Part shown: positions 15,151 through 21,496 of the stretch, piece by piece
How positions within the stretch are numbered: the first letter of the stretch is position 1
How the letters are laid out: every line of letters begins with the position of its first letter
Source: Candidatus Uhrbacteria bacterium
Lineage (GTDB): Bacteria > Patescibacteriota > Patescibacteriia > UBA9934
Assembly (NCBI GenBank): GCA_003453595.1
Contig: DMOG01000021.1
Span: forward strand, 1-22,351
Length of the DNA: 22,351 nt
Reading direction: 5' to 3'
Notes under the pieces: generated by a model
Told to the model about the DNA's origin: nothing
Seen by the model: only the letters and a program-made list of their open reading frames with translations
Databases searched by the model: none
Position numbers and translations under genes: made by a program

Positions 15151-15315
15151 GTTAAGATCAAACGACATCTGGCAGACCTGATCGAACATTACAATTAGAG
15201 AGAGCCCTAACTTCTGGGTAAAAGAAGTACATATCAGCATAGTCAAACTATGTTGGTAGAAAACCGCCTGGTTCTCTCAAAATATCGAGATAGACACAGG
15301 CGGTTTTCTTTATTG
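15151..15315 (+). ncRNA. Structured RNA or riboswitch-like leader
   Basis: RNA of about 165 bases from the strong promoter to a terminator. Helices visible: P1 gagagagcc (15198-15206) with ggttctctc (15270-15278), enclosing P2 acttc/gaagt (15210-15214 with 15224-15228) and P3 catagt/actatg (15238-15243 with 15247-15252, loop caa). An upstream gatca/tgatc hairpin (15156-15160 with 15179-15183) is weaker. The terminator's left arm (15260-15270) shares G15270 with P1's 3' strand, and its loop holds the rest of that strand, so P1 and the terminator may compete or form a pseudoknot. That is riboswitch-like architecture. I recognise none of the common classes, nor 6S, SRP RNA, RNase P or tmRNA. It may instead be a stand-alone small RNA. 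Confidence 0.6.
15260..15314 (+). terminator. Strong intrinsic terminator, possibly conditional
   Basis: Perfect 11-bp stem aaaaccgcctg (15260-15270) with caggcggtttt (15297-15307), 26-base loop, followed by ctttatt. The unusually long loop contains the 3' strand of a competing upstream helix, so read-through may be regulated. It lies about 175 bases before the next ATG. Confidence 0.8.
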
Positions 15316-15331
15316 AAAACAAGAAAGCTCA

Positions 15332-15487
15332 TTCACCACCCTCCTACAGCACAGCAGAGAGATCGTTCTTTACAAATCTCTCATCCTTTCTCTACTGTGC
15401 TATAGAAGCGTAGGTGAACCACATCGGTAAAACCACGCGCAATTCCCCTCCACATTTTCTGCCCGAGAGAGCAGAAAAGGAGACGCC
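15332..15487 (+). promoter_or_regulatory. Second structured leader and strong ribosome site
   Basis: A long folded element: ttca/tgaa (15332-15335 with 15415-15418), cctac/gtagg (15343-15347 with 15410-15414), agcacag/ctgtgct (15348-15354 with 15395-15401) and inner gagagat/atctctc (15357-15363 with 15376-15382). A further hairpin ttttctgc/gcagaaaa (15455-15462 with 15471-15478) ends exactly at a strong Shine-Dalgarno GGAG (15479-15482), five bases before ATG 15488. Stacking there could tune ribosome access. No other gene in the window has such a long folded leader. Confidence 0.6.
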
Positions 15488-16018
15488 ATGACCCGCAATC
15501 TCAAGAACATCGTCTTCGCCATGATCCTCGTCGTCCTGTCCATCTGCACCTCCGGGTGCTTCGAGATGGGCGGCGGTTGCTACATCGACTCCACTGGTCA
15601 GATCCAGTGCGATGTCGACATGGGCAACGGCGGTGACTACGGCTACCAGAACGACTTCGTGATGATCGAGTGGGACAGTGGCTACTACGATGACCCGAAT
15701 GTCTATGTGACGGACTTGCAGGTCTCCTGCGAGTTCACGATCAAGGACTTCGAGGGCAACCGCAGCGACTTCACGGTCGTGGGCGATGTCTACATCGTGG
15801 ACGGCTACATGTCCTACATCTACTTCGATGGAGTCGGCCCGCTGTTCGATGCCGAGTGCACGGGCGCGGTGGCCTATAATAACGGCCCCGCGATCGCGCT
15901 CTTCGACGATGACAGCATGACCGACGGCAACGTCACCCAGGTCACCTGGGAGATGGATGTCGTCTCGGAGAACGATGTTCGTGAGCGCAACTATGAGCTC
16001 AAGATCGATCGACTCTGA
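15488..16018 (+). CDS. G+C-rich lipoprotein-like protein, unknown function
   Basis: A 176-residue exported protein. Residues 1-23 are a signal sequence and Cys24 in CTSGC is a plausible, non-ideal lipobox cysteine. The mature part is rich in Asp, Gly and Tyr, with further cysteines at 31 and 41 and an alternating strand pattern (CEFTIKDFEGN, DFTVVGDVYIVDGYMSYIYFDG), suggesting a small beta-rich domain. No family recognised. Codons almost all end in C or G (ATC, GTC, AAC, GAC, CTC); I counted 70 G+C in bases 15481-15600 against 41 of 120 in 16141-16260. It has its own strong promoter, structured leader, ribosome site and terminator. Transfer from a G+C-rich donor or strong selection for expression could explain this. 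Confidence 0.75.
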   Translation: MTRNLKNIVFAMILVVLSICTSGCFEMGGGCYIDSTGQIQCDVDMGNGGDYGYQNDFVMIEWDSGYYDDPNVYVTDLQVSCEFTIKDFEGNRSDFTVVGDVYIVDGYMSYIYFDGVGPLFDAECTGAVAYNNGPAIALFDDDSMTDGNVTQVTWEMDVVSENDVRERNYELKIDRL

Positions 16019-16034
16019 CTCCGCCCCCTCTTTC

Positions 16035-16075
16035 TCGACCCCCACTGCACGCGCATGTGGGGGTTCGACTGTTTT
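16035..16075 (+). terminator. Rho-independent terminator of the G+C-rich gene
   Basis: tcgacccccac (16035-16045) pairs with gtgggggttcga (16057-16068) with one bulged T, 11-base loop, then ctgtttt. It closes the cassette that starts at 15116. Confidence 0.85.
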
Positions 16076-16088
16076 GGAAAATTCAGTG

Positions 16089-16094
16089 TATAAT
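16089..16094 (+). promoter_or_regulatory. -10 box placed for a leaderless start
   Basis: TATAAT 8 bases before ATG 16103. It overlaps the alternative TTG start at 16094, which argues against that start. No clear -35 is seen at 17 bases upstream, which falls inside the preceding terminator. Confidence 0.55.
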
Positions 16095-16102
16095 TGAGAT
16101 AT

Positions 16103-16723
16103 ATGACAAGAAGATCAATGCCTGTTCGTGATTATTTTTTACTAAATATCAATACAGTTGTTCGGATGCTTATTATTTCTGATATATTAATTGTTGGTGC
16201 TTCGGGGCTTATGTCTCCGATTTTTGCTATTTATATTGAGGACTTTATTATTGGCGGAGGTATGGCAGTGGCTGGAATTTCAGCGTCGATTTATCTAATT
16301 ACAAAGAGTATATTTCAGATTCCGATTGCTTCAATTCTTGATAGAATTCGTGGTGAAAAAGATGATTTCTGGATCTTGTTTCTTGGTTCCTTGTTTGGAG
16401 CATTGATCCCACTTTCCTATATTTTTATCTCAACGCCCTTAGAACTCTACTTTGTTCAGTTTTGTGTGGGAATTACCGGAGCGGCATTGTTCCCAGCTTA
16501 CATGGCGATTTTCACTCGTCATATCGATCGCCGTAGAGAGGGAACTGAGTGGGGTATCTATTTTACTCTTGTTGATATGAGCTCAGCTGTAGCGGCATCA
16601 ATTGGTGGAGTTTTGGCAGCAACAATTGGATTTGAATGGTTGATTATTCTTTTATCATGTATTGGTGTAATCGGAAGTTTACTTTTGCTTAACATCAGGC
16701 CATACATTGTCAATCATAATTGA
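16103..16723 (+). CDS. Half-length MFS-type transporter protein
   Basis: A 206-residue membrane protein with six predicted helices. The major-facilitator motif A lies between helices 2 and 3 (ASILDRIRGEKDD, the D-R-x-x-G-x-K-D form), and helix 4-5 has the typical PAYMAIFTRHIDRRREGTEW loop and GGVLAATIGFEW. Normal MFS proteins have twelve helices; this matches only the N-terminal half and then stops at a clean TGA. It could be a natural six-helix protein working as a dimer, as reported for other transporter folds, or a truncated gene. No C-terminal half is seen downstream. Substrate unknown. Confidence 0.75.
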   Translation: MTRRSMPVRDYFLLNINTVVRMLIISDILIVGASGLMSPIFAIYIEDFIIGGGMAVAGISASIYLITKSIFQIPIASILDRIRGEKDDFWILFLGSLFGALIPLSYIFISTPLELYFVQFCVGITGAALFPAYMAIFTRHIDRRREGTEWGIYFTLVDMSSAVAASIGGVLAATIGFEWLIILLSCIGVIGSLLLLNIRPYIVNHN

Positions 16724-16732
16724 TCTTTTTTC

Positions 16733-16760
16733 TGGACATTTTTTATAAATCAGCTACACT
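16733..16760 (+). promoter_or_regulatory. Promoter for tRNA-Ala
   Basis: TGGACA (16733-16738), 16-base spacer, TACACT (16755-16760). The tRNA begins 25 bases after the -10 box. Confidence 0.55.
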
Positions 16761-16785
16761 ACTTTGAGCAAGGAATATAAATCAC

Positions 16786-16862
16786 GGGCCCTTAGCTCAG
16801 TTGGCTAGAGCGCTTCCATGGCATGGAAGAGGTCATCGGTTCGAGCCCGATAGGGTCCACCA
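16786..16862 (+). tRNA. tRNA-Ala (anticodon GGC)
   Basis: Full cloverleaf of 77 bases with encoded CCA. Acceptor GGGCCCT pairs with AGGGTCC (one G-U), D arm GCTC/GAGC, anticodon stem CTTCC/GGAAG around loop ATGGCAT (anticodon GGC, reads GCC and GCU), T arm ATCGG/CCGAT with TTCGAGC loop. The discriminator base is A. Confidence 0.97.
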
Positions 16863-16872
16863 TCAATAAGAG

Positions 16873-16901
16873 TCTCTCTAAAAAGAGGGATTTTTATTTT
16901 T
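16873..16901 (+). terminator. Rho-independent terminator after tRNA-Ala
   Basis: tctctct (16873-16879) pairs with agaggga (16884-16890), loop aaaa, then tttttattttt. The stretch 16902-17083 after it shows no gene or clear repeat. Confidence 0.85.
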
Positions 16902-17083
16902 GCGCGAATGGTGCTTGTTTGCTGTATGTGTTAGCAGTTTTGTTGAGGTGGATGCGGTTTGAACTATAGGGAGACCATTTGGCTCGTTTGAGGAATTTTG
17001 AAAGCTAAAGTGGATTAGATTGTAGAGAAAATACCTTTTGGTTTGTAGTTCGAATTCGGTCTAGAATTTTGTAAAATATGGTC

Positions 17084-17111
17084 TTGTAGAAGGTCATAAA
17101 ATTGATATAAT
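17084..17111 (+). promoter_or_regulatory. Promoter of the restriction-modification operon
   Basis: TTGTAG (17084-17089), 16-base spacer with TGA before TATAAT (17106-17111; extended -10). ATG of the XRE gene follows 24 bases later. The XRE protein may act here, but no clear operator repeat is seen. Confidence 0.6.
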
Positions 17112-17135
17112 GTAACCAAGGATTACCAGCCAATT

Positions 17136-17342
17136 ATGACAACCACAAAAACGATAGGTGCGAAAATTAAAGCGTGGAGAGCGATAAAGGATCTAACTCA
17201 AGACGAGTTGGCCAAGAAGGCTGATTTGCCATATCCAACGCTTGTTAAAATAGAATCAGACGCTGTTCAGAATCCGTCTATTGATACGGTTACGAAGATC
17301 GCGGCTGGATTAGGCGTGACTCTTGATGAATTAATTAGATAA
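17136..17342 (+). CDS. XRE-family HTH regulator
   Basis: A 68-residue single-domain Cro/C1-type HTH protein. The five-helix fold spans about residues 7-66: IGAKIKAWRAIKDLTQDELAKKADLPYPTLVKIE, with the Q-D-E-L-A...Y-P-T-L-V-K-I-E turn and recognition helix, then PSIDTVTKIAAGLGVTLDELI. Size matches controller (C) proteins of restriction-modification operons, which time methyltransferase and nuclease expression. First gene of the operon, 2 bases before the next start; autoregulation of the promoter at 17084 is likely but inferred. Confidence 0.9.
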   Translation: MTTTKTIGAKIKAWRAIKDLTQDELAKKADLPYPTLVKIESDAVQNPSIDTVTKIAAGLGVTLDELIR

Positions 17343-17344
17343 AT

Positions 17345-17698
17345 ATGGAAATAATAACTTTTCTTCTTAATATTGTTCAGACAGTCATCTCAATACTTAG
17401 CTGGCCTTTTAAGAAGATACGAAACATTATGGAAATAAAAAAAGTTAGCATCAAACAGGAAGCCACTCATTTACAGGATGTAAAGGGGATGAGTGTAAAT
17501 TTGGGCAATGGAGAAAAGGTGCAAATAAAAGATGTGGCCATTGAACAAAAGGCCGAAACTCTTCGGGGTGTAACAGGTATGGAATTTAAGGCTACTGGTA
17601 ATCAAGAGGCGAAATTGGAAAATATTGATATTAAAAGCCCGATAGGAAGCGTAAAAATTTCAAGAGGAGTTACAATCAACAAGCAAATTAATCAGTAA
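17345..17698 (+). CDS. Membrane-associated protein with duplicated motif, unknown function
   Basis: A 117-residue protein encoded between regulator and methyltransferase with gaps of 2 bases on both sides. Residues 3-20 are hydrophobic (TFLLNIVQTVISILSWPF), followed by basic KKIR, suggesting a membrane anchor or reentrant helix. Two similar segments follow (about 34-65 and 66-98), both of the pattern V-x-I-x-Q-x-A-x-x-L-x-x-V-x-G-M, then a G-N-x-E turn. The body looks like repeating short strands, as in a small beta-helix. An internal ATG at 17429 would remove the hydrophobic part. I recognise no family. Its place suggests a role in the defence operon. Confidence 0.7.
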   Translation: MEIITFLLNIVQTVISILSWPFKKIRNIMEIKKVSIKQEATHLQDVKGMSVNLGNGEKVQIKDVAIEQKAETLRGVTGMEFKATGNQEAKLENIDIKSPIGSVKISRGVTINKQINQ

Positions 17699-17700
17699 TT

Positions 17701-19221
17701 ATGCCTACACTAAATTGGATCGGCAAGGAAGCGGTAGTGAACCACGACAAGGAGGTTCCTTTTCGGCTTCTTCGCAAAGTGAAGTCCGCCTCTGTGGGCG
17801 ATAATTCTCAAAACCTCATTATTCACGGGGATAATCTTGAGGCATTAAAAGCATTAATGCCTTACTACGGCGGCAAAGTGAAATGCATTTACATTGATCC
17901 TCCATATAACACTGGAAATGAAAGCTGGGTTTATAACGACAAGGTTAACTCACCAAAGATAAAAAAATGGCTTGGAAAAGTAGTCGGAAATCAGATTGCT
18001 GACTTATGTCATCACGACAAGTGGTTATGCATGATGTATCCGCGTCTTAAGCTTCTGCGAGATTTGCTTTCTGATGACGGAGTTATTTTTGTGTCGATGG
18101 ATGATAATGAGCATTGTCACCTGAAAATTGTAATGGATGAGATTTTTGGTGAGGAGAATTTTATTGATAGCATTGTTTGGGATAAAAAATCATCTGCAAA
18201 AGGTGTGCCACCAAAGAACATGATCGTTAATGTACACGAATATATAATTGCTTATCAAAAACATGATGGATTTAAGTTCGTTGGTCAGGAAAGAACCGAG
18301 GAGTCGGGAAAATTTAAAAATCCAGATAATGATCCAAGAGGGCCTTGGCGAGAGTCAAATATAAAAAGTACAACAAAATCCATCGATCAAGCATTTACTA
18401 TTGTAGACCAAAATACAGGCAGAGCGTATACGAACACATGGGCTTTTTCTAAAGAGTCTTTAGAACGAATGATAAAAGAAGATCGAATTTTGTGGAAGGA
18501 AACTCTTCCAAAGCAAAAAGAATTCATGCATGAAATGAGGAACGAGAACATGGCAATTAAAAGCCATTGGGGTGTTTTTGACGCACAAAGCACGACGGTA
18601 TTTTTAAAAGAACTACTACCAGATACTAAATTTGATAATCCTAAACCTATTAGTTTAATGGAATACTTAGTAAGAGTTGCTACTAGAAATAATGACATAA
18701 TTTTAGACTCCTTTGCTGGCTCTGGTACAACTGGTCAAGCCGTTTTGAGTTTGAACAAGGAAGACGGTGGCGATCGAAGATTTATCCTCATTGAAATGGA
18801 AGACCATGTTGCAAAAGACATTACTGCTGAGCGTATTAAGCGTGTAGTGAAAAAATACGACTACAGCGATGGTTTCGAATTCTGTGAGCTATCAAAGCCA
18901 CTTTTCAACGAAAAGGGGCATATTGAAGAGGAATGCGACTTTGACCAGTTCGCAACTTATATCTACTTCACCGAAACTCAAACAAATATTGATCGTGCCA
19001 AAGTAGACAAGAATTTTATCGGTGAGCTCAATGAGACAGAGTATTATTTGATTTATACGGAAAAGGGCAAAAATATTTTGAATAAGGGGTTTCTGAAAAA
19101 ACTAAGAGCTACTAAGGCAAAAAAGGTTATTTATGCCGACAATTGTACGGTTGATGAAAAAATGCTGGATGAACACAACATCGTGTTTAAACAAATCCCG
19201 TACGAAGTAAAAGTTTATTAA
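17701..19221 (+). CDS. Type III-like site-specific DNA-methyltransferase (adenine-N6), Mod
   Basis: A 506-residue beta-class methyltransferase. Catalytic motif IV DPPY at 66-69 precedes the AdoMet motif I FAGSG at 338-342, the order of N6-adenine beta-class enzymes; the intervening region holds target recognition. The start PTLNWIGKEAVVNHDKEVPF is typical of Mod proteins paired with a DEAD-box Res. It would methylate one strand of a short asymmetric site, protecting host DNA and giving the Res complex its specificity. C-terminal part (about 395-506) is probably for subunit contact. Gap to the next gene is 9 bases. The target sequence cannot be predicted from here. Confidence 0.93.
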   Translation: MPTLNWIGKEAVVNHDKEVPFRLLRKVKSASVGDNSQNLIIHGDNLEALKALMPYYGGKVKCIYIDPPYNTGNESWVYNDKVNSPKIKKWLGKVVGNQIADLCHHDKWLCMMYPRLKLLRDLLSDDGVIFVSMDDNEHCHLKIVMDEIFGEENFIDSIVWDKKSSAKGVPPKNMIVNVHEYIIAYQKHDGFKFVGQERTEESGKFKNPDNDPRGPWRESNIKSTTKSIDQAFTIVDQNTGRAYTNTWAFSKESLERMIKEDRILWKETLPKQKEFMHEMRNENMAIKSHWGVFDAQSTTVFLKELLPDTKFDNPKPISLMEYLVRVATRNNDIILDSFAGSGTTGQAVLSLNKEDGGDRRFILIEMEDHVAKDITAERIKRVVKKYDYSDGFEFCELSKPLFNEKGHIEEECDFDQFATYIYFTETQTNIDRAKVDKNFIGELNETEYYLIYTEKGKNILNKGFLKKLRATKAKKVIYADNCTVDEKMLDEHNIVFKQIPYEVKVY

Positions 19222-19230
19222 TCTACTACT

Positions 19231-21495
19231 ATGTTTTTAAAAAAGTATCAGCAAAAAGCGTTAGACACCCTCAAAGACTATTTGAGAGAGCTGGAACATG
19301 TTGGCTCAAAATACGCCTTCATGGGTATAACGAATCAGCCGTATAACTCCGAATTTTTTGGCGAGGTGCCTTTTGTGTGTGTAAAAATTCCGACTGGTGG
19401 CGGTAAAACGCTCGTTGGTTGTCATGCCGTGACTGAAATAATGGGGTCTGTTTTGAAGCACAAAATGGAGCGCGGCATCATTATGTGGTTTGTGCCTTCT
19501 GAAGCTATTAAAAGCCAAACCCTCAAAAAGTTTAAAGATCGTAACGATTGGCATAGAAAAGTCCTTGATGAGGCTTTTCAGAATAACATCCGTATTTTTT
19601 CAAACGAAGAAGCTCTTCGTATTCGGAAAGAAGATGTCGAAGATAATCTTTGTGTTGTCGTCTCTAGTCTGGATGCCTTCCGCAAAGAAAAGACTTTGCA
19701 AAACAAGTATAAAGTTTATCAAGAAAATGGTGCCTTACTTAGTCACTTTGAGAATATTCAGGAGAATGACAGTTTGGAATTAGATGAACATAAAACAGTC
19801 ATCAATTCGCTGGCAAATGTCGTCAGAATTAGTAGCCCACTCGTGGTTATTGATGAGGGGCACAAGACGAAAACGCAACTCTCCATAGATTTTCTTAAAG
19901 AGCTGAATCCGTCATTTATCATTGAATATACGGCAACTCCAAGAGGGGGTAGTAATATTTTGGTTGATATTTACGCATCGGAACTCAAGGAAGAACAAAT
20001 GGTAAAAATTCCGCTTGTTCTTGAAAGCGCAACTCAGTGGAATAATTCTGTTGCTAGAGGAATTGAAAAGCAAGATGAACTTGAAAAGGATGCGAAGAAG
20101 ATAAAAGGAGAATATATTCGTCCTATTGCCTTAATACAGGCGCAACCAAAAAGTAAAACAAGTCCTAGCGTGACGGTTGATCAGATTAAGGAGTATTTAT
20201 TAAGTGCCAAAATTTCCGAAGACGAAATTGCCATCAAGACCTCAGAGAGAAATGATCTTGAGGGAGTCGATCTATTCAGTAGGAAGTGTAAAATCCGCTA
20301 CATCATCACCGTAAGCGCACTCGCGGAAGGTTGGGACTGTTCTTTTGCCTATGTTTTGATTTCCGTTGCCAATGTCGGGGCGAAAATTGCGGTTGAGCAG
20401 ATTATCGGGCGTATTATTCGCATGCCATATGCCAAGAGGAAAGAAAATGAAAATCTGAACCGTTGTTATATTTTTGCTTCCGCTCGGAATTTCAATGAAG
20501 CGGCAACACAGATTATTTCTGGGCTTGAGACAAACGGATATAGCAGATTCGACCTCTTAAATTCCTCTCAAAAAGAACAAAAATACGAGCTAGAAATTGA
20601 GCGAGCGGTAAAGAAAGACTTTGCAGCACCAATGATCAGTCTGGATGGTGACAAATTGTCATTTGAAGATTTGATCGGCGAAGATTTTGAGCTTGCCAAA
20701 GAAGATGCGAATTTTGATTTTGAAATACACTACGATAACGATGGTCGCGCTGTTATTGATATCAAGGAAGACAAATGGATAAAAGGTGCGCAGCAAATGT
20801 TGCATCTAACATACAAAGACAAAAATTTCACCAAGCAGGAGTTGGTGCAGTGGTTGGATAAAAAGATGCGTTTCACTCTTCTTGAGAAGAGCGACAAAGT
20901 TAAATTTATCGATAAAGCTATCGATTTCCAGCTCAAGAAGTACTCACTTGCGGAATTATCCGTGAATCGTTATTTGCTGTTGGCTAAACTCGACGAAGTA
21001 ATTAACGGGGTACTGCAGGAATACGCTAAAAAACGCTTTGATCAGTTTGCAAAAAAAGGCGCAATCACAACGAAGCCTTTTGATTCTTTCCCAGAGTCGA
21101 TTACTATCGCGCAGGAAGTGCCTCAAGACTTTAACAAGAATTACTATAAAAAGATCGATAAACTCAATAAAGAGGAGCTTTCTTTTGTTGAACGTTTAGA
21201 CTTGGATACTTTGCCGAATGTCGAGTTTTGGATTAGAAGTAGGGAGAAAAGAGACCCTTTTTACATCCAAGGATGGAAGAAAAATAAGTTTTATCCTGAC
21301 TTTATCGCTGTCACCAAGAAAGGTGCTGTGGTTGCCTTGGAATGGAAGGGTGAAGACCGCATCAGCAACGAAGACACCGAATACAAGGTGGCTATAGGTG
21401 AAATGTGGGCGAATTTAGGAAAGGGCAAGCTGCACTTCTTCTTGGTTCATAATGGGAATATTGAAAATGTCCTGAATCAAATCAAGACTTTATGA
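19231..21495 (+). CDS. Type III-like restriction subunit (DEAD-box translocase plus nuclease), Res
   Basis: A 754-residue protein. Superfamily 2 motor motifs: Walker A PTGGGKT (Lys59), DEGH (208-211), YTATPRGG (motif III), and motif VI in EQIIGRIIRMP. A PD-(D/E)xK nuclease lies at the C terminus: Asp690 in YPDF, then Glu704 and Lys706 in ALEWKGE. Together with Mod it would form a complex that hydrolyses ATP, moves along DNA and cuts unmodified DNA away from its site. It is shorter than classical EcoP1-type Res (about 970 residues), so it may belong to a compact subclass. The stop is followed after 1 base by the next ATG. Confidence 0.93.
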   Translation: MFLKKYQQKALDTLKDYLRELEHVGSKYAFMGITNQPYNSEFFGEVPFVCVKIPTGGGKTLVGCHAVTEIMGSVLKHKMERGIIMWFVPSEAIKSQTLKKFKDRNDWHRKVLDEAFQNNIRIFSNEEALRIRKEDVEDNLCVVVSSLDAFRKEKTLQNKYKVYQENGALLSHFENIQENDSLELDEHKTVINSLANVVRISSPLVVIDEGHKTKTQLSIDFLKELNPSFIIEYTATPRGGSNILVDIYASELKEEQMVKIPLVLESATQWNNSVARGIEKQDELEKDAKKIKGEYIRPIALIQAQPKSKTSPSVTVDQIKEYLLSAKISEDEIAIKTSERNDLEGVDLFSRKCKIRYIITVSALAEGWDCSFAYVLISVANVGAKIAVEQIIGRIIRMPYAKRKENENLNRCYIFASARNFNEAATQIISGLETNGYSRFDLLNSSQKEQKYELEIERAVKKDFAAPMISLDGDKLSFEDLIGEDFELAKEDANFDFEIHYDNDGRAVIDIKEDKWIKGAQQMLHLTYKDKNFTKQELVQWLDKKMRFTLLEKSDKVKFIDKAIDFQLKKYSLAELSVNRYLLLAKLDEVINGVLQEYAKKRFDQFAKKGAITTKPFDSFPESITIAQEVPQDFNKNYYKKIDKLNKEELSFVERLDLDTLPNVEFWIRSREKRDPFYIQGWKKNKFYPDFIAVTKKGAVVALEWKGEDRISNEDTEYKVAIGEMWANLGKGKLHFFLVHNGNIENVLNQIKTL

Positions 21496-21496
21496 T

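Noticed and set aside
15250..15405. 51-codon frame starting inside the structured RNA
   Set aside because: No ribosome site, arginine-rich chance composition, and it runs through the terminator hairpin.
15392..16045. 217-residue open frame on the - strand opposite the G+C-rich gene
   Set aside because: It is the mirror of C/G-ending codons; the + strand has promoter, Shine-Dalgarno site, signal peptide and terminator.
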